A stretch of DNA of 43,361 nt, taken from assembly GCA_934385475.1 (NCBI GenBank), contig CAKRPS010000021.1:1-43361 (forward strand), given 5' to 3'. Each line of letters begins with the position of its first letter. Position 1 is the first letter of the stretch. Below are positions 33,979 to 42,270 of this stretch, one piece after another. The position numbers were made by a program, and so were the translations under genes. Under the pieces are notes generated by a model. It was not told the DNA's origin, did not search any database, and saw only the letters and a list, made by a program, of their open reading frames with translations. Source of the stretch: an uncultured Lachnospiraceae bacterium. GTDB taxonomy: Bacteria; Bacillota; Clostridia; Lachnospirales; Lachnospiraceae.

Positions 33979-34164
33979 TTACTCCTCGTCATCCTTGGCA
34001 AGCGAGCTGACCAGCATGTCCAATTCCTTTTTGGATAATATCGATCTGCTTCGCTCGACAAATTCTTTCTTTTCATCATCATTCATATTCGCAAAGCGAT
34101 CCATCGCAAGACGATTTGATGCAAATGCGAGTCCCAGATTCAGGGGAAGTTCATTATAATCCAT
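33979..34164 (-). CDS. Small conserved-looking acidic protein (61 aa)
   Basis: No domain recognised. MDYNELPLNLGLAFASNRLA followed by a charged helical part (MNDDEKKEFVERSRSILSKKELD). The NLGLAFASN...FANM pattern resembles small Lachnospiraceae proteins often near cca, but that is memory, not proof. ATG has GAGGTG upstream. Probably co-transcribed with cca. The 119 bp beyond it up to 34283 hold nothing I can assign. Confidence 0.6.
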   Translation of the reverse strand: MDYNELPLNLGLAFASNRLAMDRFANMNDDEKKEFVERSRSILSKKELDMLVSSLAKDDEE

Positions 34165-34283
34165 ATCAGCACCTCTTTAAAGTATTTTTTCCTTCATAGA
34201 GTGTACTTTTATGTCTGAAACTATTCACGGTAAGATCCCCTGGAATGACCTTTCGCCCCTGGCATTTTATTATCTTGTGGACT

Positions 34284-36518
34284 TTATTGAAGTGTCGCAA
34301 TTCCCTTGAGACGGATATCCTCTGCGGACGCACCTACCAGGATCTCATAGTCTCCCGGGTCTGCCACGAAATCGTGAATGTGCACATCAAAATAAGCAAA
34401 ATCCTGTTTCGTCAGAGTGATGGTTACCTTTTGGAATTTGCCGGGAGCAAGCTTCACCTTGGCAAAACCCTTAAGTTCCTTGTGCGGTCTGTCCTCCTTG
34501 TGGGAGATCGGTGCGACATAAATCTGCACAACTTCCTCTCCGGTTCTTCTTCCCGTATTTCTGACGGTGAAGGATAATTTCATTGCCTTATCCTTCTCCG
34601 GCTGAAATTTCAGTCCACTGTACTCAAAGCTTGTATAGGATAATCCATGGCCAAAACAGAATGCAGGCTTTATGCCGGCTTTGTCATGATGTCTGTAACC
34701 ATAGTATAATCCCTCATCCAGCCGGATTTCACCCCATTTCCCAAACTGTCCGTTCTGTGCCGTTGCACAATCTTCATATTTTGCCGGAAAAGTCTCTGCC
34801 AGCTTGCCGGACGGGCTAATCTCTCCAAATATGATTCTGGCAAGTGCATTTCCTGTCTCCATCCCGGCATAATAACTCCACAAAACAGCCTGTGCTTTGT
34901 TTCTCCAGGGCATCTCTACCGGAGAGCCTCCAACAAAGGTCAGCACAATGTCCTTTCTCACCTTGAGCAGTTCTTCAATCAGAAGATCCTGTTCATACGG
35001 TAGCTTCATATCACTGCGGTCAAATCCCTCACTGTCTATATTGTGATTCAGTCCTCCGACAAAAATTACGGCATCGGCATCCTTTACCGCCTCAACCGCC
35101 TGCGCAAAGAATGTCTTATTTTTCTGATGGATCTCTTCCCGCTCCTTCTCCAGCTGTGCCAGTCTTGCCTCTTCATCCTTACGATAGTTCTCTGCCTCGT
35201 GCTCCTCATCCCGCACGGCCTGTCCAACGCTCGTCTCTTTCAGTTCATCCAGACTGGTCGCCTGCCAGTTCTGCTCGTAGGTCTTTGGCTTCTCCGGCAC
35301 ATAATACCCAGGCACATACACTACCTCTGTATTTCCACCAAGATAACTCTTCAATCCCATCAGAGGGCAAATCTCATAGAGTGCCTTAATCTCGGCACTG
35401 CCGCCACCGTCAGAGTGGATTTTGGCAGCATTCTGACCGACGACCACAAGCTTTTTGATCTTTCCGGCATCAAGGGGAAGAAGTTCCTCCTCGTTTTTCA
35501 AAAGAATCATCGACTCTTCCGCCACCTTACGCGCAATCTCCCGATGCTCCGGTGTATTATAGGCCCCGGCCTTTCTCTCCTGCTTCTCTTTGCCAAGCAT
35601 TTTCAGGCGGAACATCATCCGAAGAAGGTTGCGTACCTTCTTATTGATACATTCCTCCGATACCTCTCCCTTTTCAACCAGTCCTTTGAGCGGGTTGGCC
35701 AGCTTATACTCATCAAAATCCGGAAAAACAGACATTTCCAGATCCAAAGAGCACTCTGCCGCTTCCTTTGTCTTGTGGACACCTCCCCAGTCACTGATCA
35801 CCGTTCCGTCAAAGCCCCACTCACCGCGCAGGATCAAATCCAACAGATTCCGGTTTTCACAACAATGCGTGCCGTTAATTTTATTATAGGCACCCATAAC
35901 AGAGTAAGCCTTGCCCTCCTGTACGACCGCTTTAAATGCAGGCAGATAAATCTCATACAGAGTTCTGTCATCGATCAGTTCATTCACCATCAGACGATCT
36001 GTCTCCTGTACATTTGCCGCAAAGTGCTTCACACATGCCGCCACGTCATTCTCCTGCACTCCCTGCACAAAGGGAACTGCCATCTGTGCTGTCAGCTTAG
36101 GATCCTCACTCATATACTCAAAATTCCGTCCACATCTGGGATCTCTCTTGATATTGATTCCCGGAGCCAGAATAACATCTTTTCCACGACCTCTTGCCTC
36201 CTCACCCAGTACATGACCCATATCATGCGCAAGCGAACAATTCCACGTAGATGCCAACGCACTGTTACAGGGAAGATAAGATACCGCATCGTCATTGTTC
36301 CCTGCCGGAATCCAACGGTCGGGCATAAACTCTGCCCTCACCCCCATCGGTCCGTCAGATGTGGAAATTGCAGGAATTCCCAGCCGCTCCACGGCTCCCG
36401 ATTTAAACAAGGTTGCCCCGTGTATCATGGCAAGCTTCTCATCAAGTGTCAGCTTCTTGAGCAGCTTATCTATTTCCTTTTCCACTTTTTTATCATTATT
36501 TTTTTCTGTCATGAACAT
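34284..36518 (-). CDS. GH3-family beta-glucosidase
   Basis: 744 aa, cytoplasmic (no signal peptide). GH3 N-domain: KRDPRCGRNFEYMSEDP, CVKHFAAN and the nucleophile Asp243 in TVISDWGGVHKT. The C-domain begins around ESMILLKNEEELLPLD, and a fibronectin III-like end domain includes GEEVVQIYVAP. An unusual highly charged insert (about 430-475, RKDEEARLAQLEKEREEIHQ) probably forms a helical hairpin within the C-domain. It would split beta-linked oligosaccharides; specificity unknown. ATG with AGGAG nine bases upstream. Confidence 0.92.
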   Translation of the reverse strand: MFMTEKNNDKKVEKEIDKLLKKLTLDEKLAMIHGATLFKSGAVERLGIPAISTSDGPMGVRAEFMPDRWIPAGNNDDAVSYLPCNSALASTWNCSLAHDMGHVLGEEARGRGKDVILAPGINIKRDPRCGRNFEYMSEDPKLTAQMAVPFVQGVQENDVAACVKHFAANVQETDRLMVNELIDDRTLYEIYLPAFKAVVQEGKAYSVMGAYNKINGTHCCENRNLLDLILRGEWGFDGTVISDWGGVHKTKEAAECSLDLEMSVFPDFDEYKLANPLKGLVEKGEVSEECINKKVRNLLRMMFRLKMLGKEKQERKAGAYNTPEHREIARKVAEESMILLKNEEELLPLDAGKIKKLVVVGQNAAKIHSDGGGSAEIKALYEICPLMGLKSYLGGNTEVVYVPGYYVPEKPKTYEQNWQATSLDELKETSVGQAVRDEEHEAENYRKDEEARLAQLEKEREEIHQKNKTFFAQAVEAVKDADAVIFVGGLNHNIDSEGFDRSDMKLPYEQDLLIEELLKVRKDIVLTFVGGSPVEMPWRNKAQAVLWSYYAGMETGNALARIIFGEISPSGKLAETFPAKYEDCATAQNGQFGKWGEIRLDEGLYYGYRHHDKAGIKPAFCFGHGLSYTSFEYSGLKFQPEKDKAMKLSFTVRNTGRRTGEEVVQIYVAPISHKEDRPHKELKGFAKVKLAPGKFQKVTITLTKQDFAYFDVHIHDFVADPGDYEILVGASAEDIRLKGIATLQ

Positions 36519-36599
36519 GTTCTGTGACTCCTCTCTTCTATGTATGTGATACAGCCGCGCACCTTCGCCAATCTGTTTCTGTATAGTTATTGTGATTTT

Positions 36600-36628
36600 A
36601 GTATATCGGGAAAATAGCAGAGATACAA
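36600..36628 (-). promoter_or_regulatory. Promoter of the GH3 gene
   Basis: Minus strand TTGTAT, 17-base spacer, TATACT, about 80 bp upstream of the GH3 start; divergent from the next promoter. Confidence 0.65.
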
Positions 36629-36660
36629 TTACGTTTTTTTATATTTTTTTCCTGCATAAT

Positions 36661-36689
36661 TTGAAAAAAGCCTGTCAGTAGTATACACT
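36661..36689 (+). promoter_or_regulatory. Promoter of the methyltransferase gene
   Basis: Plus strand TTGAAA, 17-base spacer, TACACT, 32 bp upstream of the ATG at 36721. Confidence 0.6.
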
Positions 36690-36720
36690 AAATTATGCTA
36701 ATATGAACTCGGAGGAAATT

Positions 36721-37923
36721 ATGAATACTACTATTGTAACATTAAAAAAAGGAGAAGGCCGTACCCTGAAATCCGGCGGTGCATGGGTTTACGACAATGA
36801 GATCGACAGCATTCTCGGAAGCTTTGAGAATGGCGACATCATAACAGTCCATGACTTTGACGGCTATTTTATGGGATACGGATTTATCAATACCAAATCC
36901 AAAATTACGATCCGCATGATGAGCCGTCGCGAGGATCATCCCATCACGGAAGATTTCCTGCGGGATCGGGTCCGCGCCGCATGGGAATACAGGAAGCAGG
37001 TCATCGATACCAGCAGCTGCCGTATTATTTTCGGAGAGGCAGACTGGCTTCCCGGTCTGGTCGTGGATAAATTCTCCGACGTCCTCGTCGTGGAATCTCT
37101 TGCTCTTGGAATCGACAGACTCAAACCCTTTTTGCTGGATACCCTCGTAGAAATTCTGAAAGAGGACGGAATCCTCATCCGCGGTATCTATGAACGCAGC
37201 GACGCAAAGGTACGTGAACAGGAAGGACTTCCCCGTTACAAAGGTTTCATCGGAGAGCCCTTTGATACCAAGGTTGAGATCGTTGAAAATGGTGTGAAAT
37301 ATATCGTAGATGTAAAGGACGGCCAGAAAACCGGCTTTTTCCTTGACCAGAAACTGAACCGTGCTGCGATTCACAAGCTTTGCCGGGGCAAAAAGGTTCT
37401 TGACTGCTTTACCCACACCGGTTCTTTTGCGCTGAATGCCGGTATTGCAGGTGCAGCGTCTGTTCTGGGCGTTGACGCGTCCGATCTTGGAATTGCGCAG
37501 GCCCGTGAGAATGCCTGCCTTAATCATCTTGAAGATCGCGTAAGCTTCACCTGTGCAGATGTCTTTGACCTATTGCCCTCTCTGGAAGAAAAGGGGGAAA
37601 AGTTTGACGTTGTCATCCTCGATCCGCCTGCGTTCACAAAATCCAGACAGGCTACCAAAAATGCCGTCAAAGGATACCGCGAGATCAACCTGCGCGGCCT
37701 GAAGCTTGTCCGGGACGGCGGTTTCCTTGCCACCTGCTCCTGCTCTCACTTTATGGACCCGGAGCTTTTCGCAAAGACCATCCGGGAAGCGGCGAGAGGT
37801 GCCCACAAGCGGCTTCGTCAGGTAGAATTTCACACGCAGGCACCTGATCATCCGATCCTTTGGGCTGCGGATGAAAGCTATTATCTGAAGTTCTACATTT
37901 TTCAGGTTGTTGATGAACGGTAG
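36721..37923 (+). CDS. RlmI-like 23S rRNA methyltransferase (class I SAM-dependent)
   Basis: 400 aa from ATG 36721, which has GGAGG five bases upstream; a weaker in-frame start lies at 36703. N-terminal PUA RNA-binding domain (about 1-75), linker domain, then a Rossmann methyltransferase: KVLDCFTHTGSFALNAG (SAM motif I), VLGVDASDLGI and the catalytic VVILDPPAF. CSCSHFMDPELF carries the cysteine pair seen in m5C methyltransferases. RlmI methylates C1962 in E. coli; the target here is inferred. Confidence 0.9.
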   Translation: MNTTIVTLKKGEGRTLKSGGAWVYDNEIDSILGSFENGDIITVHDFDGYFMGYGFINTKSKITIRMMSRREDHPITEDFLRDRVRAAWEYRKQVIDTSSCRIIFGEADWLPGLVVDKFSDVLVVESLALGIDRLKPFLLDTLVEILKEDGILIRGIYERSDAKVREQEGLPRYKGFIGEPFDTKVEIVENGVKYIVDVKDGQKTGFFLDQKLNRAAIHKLCRGKKVLDCFTHTGSFALNAGIAGAASVLGVDASDLGIAQARENACLNHLEDRVSFTCADVFDLLPSLEEKGEKFDVVILDPPAFTKSRQATKNAVKGYREINLRGLKLVRDGGFLATCSCSHFMDPELFAKTIREAARGAHKRLRQVEFHTQAPDHPILWAADESYYLKFYIFQVVDER

Positions 37924-37976
37924 GTACTCGTCAGGAAAAGTAAGAAATGATATTATTATCATGAAAGTAATGTCAG

Positions 37977-38008
37977 AGAGTGATCGAAATAATTCGGTTA
38001 CTCTTTTT
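37977..38008 (+). terminator. Terminator after the methyltransferase gene
   Basis: AGAGTGATCGAA / TTCGGTTACTCT (12 bp with two G-U pairs), loop ATAA, followed by TTTTTT. Confidence 0.85.
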
Positions 38009-38041
38009 TATTGGGATGGCATATAAATGTAAAAAAGCACA

Positions 38042-38070
38042 TTGATTGATATCAAAAAATGTAATACAAT
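38042..38070 (+). promoter_or_regulatory. Promoter of the DUF4143 ATPase gene
   Basis: TTGATT, 17-base spacer, TACAAT. The leader downstream contains a 12-bp tandem repeat, GCATTTTAAGGG. Confidence 0.6.
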
Positions 38071-38129
38071 ACATTAAAACATACCAAAGCATTTTAAGGG
38101 GCATTTTAAGGAAAGGAGGGCACATACAC

Positions 38130-39422
38130 ATGAAACGTAAAATAACATCTAAATTATATGAGTGGAAAAATATGTCGAACGGAAGAATGCCATTGCTTAT
38201 TTGTGGTGCACGTCAAGTTGGAAAGACATACGAGATGCGTGAGTTTGGAGCATTACATTACAAGAATACAATCTACGTAAATTTTGAAACAGACGAAAGA
38301 ATTGGAAAATACTTTGATACAGATATTCATGTCGATCATATTATATCTGTTTTAGAAAAATACTATCAGACAAAGATTGTACCTGAAAACACACTTATTA
38401 TTTTTGACGAAATTCAAATGTGTGAAAGAGCATTAACCTTGCTAAAATATTTTTCAGAAGAGGCTCCGGAATATCATGTAATGGCTGCGGGAAGCCTGCT
38501 TGGTGTGGCAGTGAACCGTGAAAAATATTCATTTCCGGTAGGGAAAGTTCAGATGCTGACCATGTATCCGATGGATCTGGAAGAAGTATTGTGGGCAAAG
38601 GGCAAACAACTGCTTGCAGATACGATCCGGGAGCATTATGAAAACAATCAGCCATTAGATGAAATACTCCATGAGGAGGCTATGGAGGAATTTTATCATT
38701 ATTGTATCGTAGGTGGAATGCCGGCAGCGGTAAAAGCTGATCTTGCAAAGGACAGTCCTATAGAACAGACAGAAATCAGACAGATGTTGTTAAATTCCTA
38801 TATTGCAGACATGACCAAATATGCCAGCCACTCCGATACGGTACACATTTTTGAAGCGTATGATTCCCTTCCGGCACAATTGGCAAAAGATTCCAAAAAA
38901 TTTCAATACAAGCTGATAAAATCCGGAGCACGGGCATCCCAATATGGAGATTCGATTGACTGGTTGATTCGGGCTGGAATTGTGAATAAGTGCATGAAAT
39001 GTAGTCAGGGATTTTATCCGGTTGCAGTATATCAGGATGTAAGTGCATTCAAATTATACTATAGCGATATGGGTATTATGTCTGCAAGAATGGGAATGAC
39101 TCTGGAAGCGTTGAGAGGTAGGGAAACCGAGCATTTTCGCGGTATACTGACAGAAAACTATGTTGCCATTGCATTGAAAACAAATGGCTATGATCTTCAT
39201 TATTGGGAGTCGGATAATACTGCAGAAGTAGATTTCCTGATACAAAAAGATAGTCATGTAATTCCGGTTGAATGTAAAGCGGGAAATCATGTGAAGGCTA
39301 AAAGCATGATGGTTTATATGGAAAAATATGACCCGGTTTATGCAATCAGAATTTCAACAAGAAATTTCGGAATGGTAAAGGGGATAAAGTCAGTGCCATT
39401 ATATAGCGTGTTCTGTATTTGA
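38130..39422 (+). CDS. AAA+ ATPase with DUF4143 domain
   Basis: 430 aa. N-terminal AAA_14 domain: LLICGARQVGKTYEMREF (Walker A GARQVGKT), then NTLIIFDEIQM (Walker B) and AAGSLLGVA (sensor 1). DUF4143 in the C-terminal half ends with NTAEVDFLIQKDSHVIPVECKAG, a PD-(D/E)XK-like nuclease motif (E...D...ECK). Such proteins are abundant in gut bacteria and archaea; a role in nucleic-acid defence or stress is suspected but not shown. Start ATG 38130 with GGAGG ten bases upstream. The base composition is AT-rich compared with the genes before it, suggesting transfer. Confidence 0.88.
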   Translation: MKRKITSKLYEWKNMSNGRMPLLICGARQVGKTYEMREFGALHYKNTIYVNFETDERIGKYFDTDIHVDHIISVLEKYYQTKIVPENTLIIFDEIQMCERALTLLKYFSEEAPEYHVMAAGSLLGVAVNREKYSFPVGKVQMLTMYPMDLEEVLWAKGKQLLADTIREHYENNQPLDEILHEEAMEEFYHYCIVGGMPAAVKADLAKDSPIEQTEIRQMLLNSYIADMTKYASHSDTVHIFEAYDSLPAQLAKDSKKFQYKLIKSGARASQYGDSIDWLIRAGIVNKCMKCSQGFYPVAVYQDVSAFKLYYSDMGIMSARMGMTLEALRGRETEHFRGILTENYVAIALKTNGYDLHYWESDNTAEVDFLIQKDSHVIPVECKAGNHVKAKSMMVYMEKYDPVYAIRISTRNFGMVKGIKSVPLYSVFCI

Positions 39423-39471
39423 AGTTTTATAGTAATCATTTAAAATATAATAAGTTGCGGAGATGGATTTT

Positions 39472-39849
39472 ATGTGGTTTTGGTGGTTTATGTTAATATG
39501 CGATCTGATAATTCCCATTTTTATGATTATTGGCGGAAGAATGATGTGGAAACATTGTCCAGAACGTATAAACGGCTTAGTGGGATACAGAACAACCCGT
39601 TCAATGAAAAATATGGATACATGGAAATTTGCTCATGACTATTGCGGAAAACTTTGGTGGAAAATAGAATGGTTAATGATGATTCCATCTGCTTTAATAC
39701 ATATTCCGTTATACTATAGCGATGAGAATACTATTGGAATTGCAGGGGGAATTCTTGTGGCAATCCAATGTATTATTTTGATCGCCTCGATTTATCCAAC
39801 AGAGAAAGCTTTGAAAAAACATTTCAATGATGATGGAACAAAGAAATAA
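39472..39849 (+). CDS. SdpI/YhfL-family small membrane protein
   Basis: About 125 aa with three hydrophobic segments. IIGGRMMWKHCPERINGLVG, then YRTTRSMKNMDTWKFAH and CGKLWWKIEW are the typical SdpI-family block (the family includes the immunity protein to the SdpC toxin). An ATG at 39463 is immediately adjacent to GGAG; the ATG at 39472, nine bases away, is the better start. AT-rich like its neighbours. Confidence 0.8.
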   Translation: MWFWWFMLICDLIIPIFMIIGGRMMWKHCPERINGLVGYRTTRSMKNMDTWKFAHDYCGKLWWKIEWLMMIPSALIHIPLYYSDENTIGIAGGILVAIQCIILIASIYPTEKALKKHFNDDGTKK

Positions 39850-39973
39850 GGTCCGATATGTTCAACTAATAGTTTCATGAACTATCCGTTTGCGTTATTG
39901 TAAGATACTACATAAATATCTAGAATTAGTAGTGTCAATGCGATCGCAAAAAAACAGAAAGAGGATCAGATTT

Positions 39974-40599
39974 ATGATACTAGGAGAAAAGATTAGAGCA
40001 TTAAGGCTTGCAGCAAAACTGACACAAGATGAACTTTCTGGTAAATTAGAAATCAGCAGCCAGGCAATCTCAAAATGGGAAAATGGATCGTGTGCACCAG
40101 ACATATATATGTTACCAAAATTATCTGTAATTTTTGGTGTGACCATCGATGAGTTATTTGACATAACCATAAAAAATAAACTGCATCGAATTGAAAATAT
40201 GCTGGTCCGAGTCATCAAGAGAAAAACGTTTTAATTTATGAAGCCAAAATTGCCCTTTGCGAAAAGAAATTTGAAGAAGCCGATCAGTGGATAAATGAAT
40301 TGCTGACAAATTATCCTGATGACGAAATAGCACTTTTCAAAGCGGCCGGATATTTTGCTGAACTTTGTGACTATGAAAAAGCGTTAAAATATTACAAAAA
40401 ATCATACAAAAAAGGAACATCCCCAAGATACACGGATTGCCTGTTAGCCCAAGCCACTATTTATGAGATACAGGAAAATTACTAAGAAGCAATCAGTTGT
40501 TACAAAAAAACTCTTGAAAACTTAAAAGAGGAATGGAATACATCAGAAGGAACAGAGGTAACCCGTATTCGAGATGAAATAGAAAGACTTAAAGCGTAA
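39974..40599 (+). pseudogene. Decayed XRE regulator with TPR tail
   Basis: Intact N-terminal Xre-type HTH (MILGEKIRALRLAAKLTQDE, then ISSQAISKWENGSCAPDI). After HRIENMLVR the frame shifts to a stop at 40234. In another frame the C-terminal TPR-like part follows (VLIYEAKIALCEKKFEEADQ, then YEKALKYYKKSYKKG), and an in-frame TAA interrupts it at NY*EAISCYKK (about 40485). The junction also lacks the region normally joining the two parts. So there is at least one deletion/frameshift plus one nonsense codon. GAGG ribosome-binding site is still present. Confidence 0.85.
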
Positions 40600-40605
40600 A
40601 ACAAG

Positions 40606-40716
40606 ACGGTCACCCCAAACAAATCTGCCAATTCAATCAATATTTCTATTGGCATTTCTCTTGTTCCCGCTTCATAGTGGGCATAAGAACGCTGGGAAAT
40701 ATGCAAATACTCCCCT
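40606..40716 (-). pseudogene. Fragment of a Xre-type HTH gene
   Basis: Minus strand encodes EYLHISQRSYAHYEAGTREM, then PIEILIELADLFGVTV: the middle of a helix-turn-helix domain without its first helix, start codon or C-terminus. It ends abruptly next to the TPR pseudogene. Confidence 0.75.
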
Positions 40717-40820
40717 CATTGAAGGACTAGACAATAGTTCCATATGGAATAATGCAGATAGCAGTCGAACATTTACAGTAAATTACAATGAAATGCTGTA
40801 AATTGACAAACTTTTTTCTT

Positions 40821-40905
40821 AATTCCAGCAATAAAGCATCGGCCAGCATATTACATCGATTAGGGTTTAAACAAGAAGCTCTCTTGCGGGATAGAAGAAT
40901 GAATT
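40821..40905 (+). pseudogene. C-terminal fragment of a GNAT acetyltransferase
   Basis: Plus strand encodes NSSNKASASILHRLGFKQEA followed by LLRDRR. This is the acetyl-CoA-binding end of RimJ/RimL-type N-acetyltransferases (N-x-AS-x-x-v-L-x-k-lGF-x-x-Eg-x-lR). No N-terminal part remains upstream. The stretch 40717-40820 carries only an 8-bp inverted repeat (ATTTACAG/CTGTAAAT) and no recognisable gene. Confidence 0.7.
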
Positions 40906-40930
40906 TGAAGCTCAAAATTGATAATAACTC

Positions 40931-41428
40931 TCACTTTTTGAAAAAATCCGGATTTACATTTCCTGAGGCGATCGTATTTTCTATCCAGAGCTTGAAGGAT
41001 TCAATCGTCAGTGACATCCCCTCAAGATACTCTTTTATCCTCAGGAAATCCGATATTTCATCTTCCGTGACTTTTCCGTCCGCTGCAATATCGATCATAC
41101 GGTCTTTTTCTTTAGAAAGAGTATTTAAGGTCGAAAGCATTTCAAGAGTTATCATAGACAAATCTTTGGCCGTGACCTCTGGAACATGCTCTTTTCCAAT
41201 CGGACATTCATGTGAACAATAATAATTGCATAACGATGGATTTTTATAGCAGGCAGCCATCGCCAGAATTTCGTCCGGGTGCGGAACACTCTTTTCACTT
41301 TCGATCTTTTCTATACGATCGGAAGATACAAATACAAGCTGTTCGGCGGCAGCTTCTCTTGTCAGATTGACGTTTTCACGGCTTATCTGATAAATGTTTT
41401 TGTTTTCCCTGGTCGATTTTCTTCCCAT
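40931..41428 (-). CDS. Xre-family HTH regulator-like protein
   Basis: 165 aa. The N-terminal HTH-like part (about 10-60: NIYQISRENVNLTREAAAEQ, then SSDRIEKIESEKSVPHPDEI) fits the Xre fold. A Cys-containing segment follows, NPSLCNYYCSHECPIGK (Cys at about 72, 76, 80), possibly a metal site. The C-terminal part is helical and charged. It is intact, unlike its neighbours. Targets unknown; divergent from the PspC-like gene. Confidence 0.78.
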   Translation of the reverse strand: MGRKSTRENKNIYQISRENVNLTREAAAEQLVFVSSDRIEKIESEKSVPHPDEILAMAACYKNPSLCNYYCSHECPIGKEHVPEVTAKDLSMITLEMLSTLNTLSKEKDRMIDIAADGKVTEDEISDFLRIKEYLEGMSLTIESFKLWIENTIASGNVNPDFFKK

Positions 41429-41637
41429 AGCTGCTCTCCCTCTCTGTTGCTATATCGTCATTTATTATACATGAAAATCATAGATATTTAAACATTAAAA
41501 CGCATTTACCTCTTATCCGCGAAATAAGTAATCTTATATCGCACCTATAGACATTTATTTGATAATAAATTAAAGTTATACTTTAGAAACTACTTGACAC
41601 CAATACAAAATCAATACATTACCAAAGGAGAATAAGA
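41429..41637. promoter_or_regulatory. Divergent intergenic region, XRE gene / PspC-like gene
   Basis: AT-rich. On the minus strand TATAAT (41464-41469) may be the XRE gene -10. On the plus strand TTGACA (41594-41599) may be the -35 of the PspC transcript, with only poor -10 candidates. AAAGGAGAATAAGATT at 41624-41639 is identical to the rubrerythrin ribosome-binding-site region at 12724-12740. Confidence 0.35.
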
Positions 41638-41733
41638 TTGAAAAATAGTTTTTTTCAATCGCGAGATTTGTGTCTGCGCACACTTAACACAAACTCGTCA
41701 TACACAAAAAACGTGTGCAGAAATGAGGAATGA
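41638..41733 (+). CDS. Possible 31-codon leader ORF before pspC
   Basis: TTG start with GGAG seven bases upstream. The ORF runs through module B and stops at TGA 41731-41733, overlapping an ATG at 41730 (ATGA), so it could couple translation to the PspC-like gene. In the spoIIE copy the same frame reads LCLRTLDTNS...KNV, but the base differences between copies change residues. I am not sure it is translated. Confidence 0.3.
   Translation: MKNSFFQSRDLCLRTLNTNSSYTKNVCRNEE
41666..41723 (+). repeat. Module B, full copy upstream of pspC
   Basis: 58 bases, 52 identical to 26756-26813 (other strand). Stem 1 TTTGTGT / ACACAAA; stem 2 TACACA / TGTGCA. One stem-2 pair differs from the spoIIE copy by a compensated change (G-C to A-T). 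Confidence 0.85.
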
Positions 41734-41735
41734 AA

Positions 41736-41912
41736 ATGAAACGATTAACCAAAAGCTATGATAAGAAATTATGTGGAGTATGCGGAGGAATTGCAGAATA
41801 TTTTAATATTGATCCGACACTTGTAAGAATTGGATGGGTTTTGCTTGTACTCTGCGCCGGAACGGGAGTTTTGGCATACATCATTGCTGCAATTTTAATG
41901 CCGGAGGAATAA
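41736..41912 (+). CDS. PspC-domain small membrane protein
   Basis: 58 aa. PspC domain (PF04024): MKRLTKSYDKKLCGVCGGIA, EYFNIDPTLVRIGWV, then one membrane helix and the typical end AAILMPEE. PspC proteins are linked to envelope stress. ATG 41736 has GAGG seven bases upstream; another ATG lies at 41730. A small membrane protein follows after 1 bp. Confidence 0.88.
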   Translation: MKRLTKSYDKKLCGVCGGIAEYFNIDPTLVRIGWVLLVLCAGTGVLAYIIAAILMPEE

Positions 41913-41913
41913 T

Positions 41914-42138
41914 ATGATTTTATTGTTTATCTGTTTATTTATAGTGATGCTTCTATTTGGATTGGCTTTTAAGCTCACCGGAGCCTTATTAAAAGCATGT
42001 TTGTGGGTAGTATTTTTCTTACCCGCCGCGCTTGTTCTGGGATGTCTGGGTATTGCCTGCTGCTGTACAATCATTCTCATCCCCATGGGTATTGGTCTTT
42101 TTAAAGCCTGCGCTCATGTAATCAGCCCAAGCTTCTAA
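41914..42138 (+). CDS. Small hydrophobic membrane protein (74 aa)
   Basis: No family recognised. Three hydrophobic segments (about 1-22, 27-42, 44-65) with a Cys cluster (LGIACCCTII). It starts 1 bp after the PspC-like gene stop, so it is probably translationally coupled and may work with it in the membrane. Confidence 0.65.
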   Translation: MILLFICLFIVMLLFGLAFKLTGALLKACLWVVFFLPAALVLGCLGIACCCTIILIPMGIGLFKACAHVISPSF

Positions 42139-42270
42139 AAAGCTAATAACATAAAACCGGTTTGTCAATTTAAAATATCATCGTGTATGGTTTACTTTTA
42201 ATGGACTGGCTGCTTTATATCCGTAGCGAATCCGTGCTAAAATATAATAAAAATGCAAAGGAAAATCGCT

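Noticed and set aside
32881..34038. 385-codon open frame on the plus strand
   Set aside because: Antisense shadow of the CCA-adding enzyme; no motif and no ribosome-binding site.
35043..36527. 494-codon open frame on the plus strand
   Set aside because: It is fully antisense to the GH3 gene, rich in His/Arg/Leu/Ile without any domain, a typical shadow frame.
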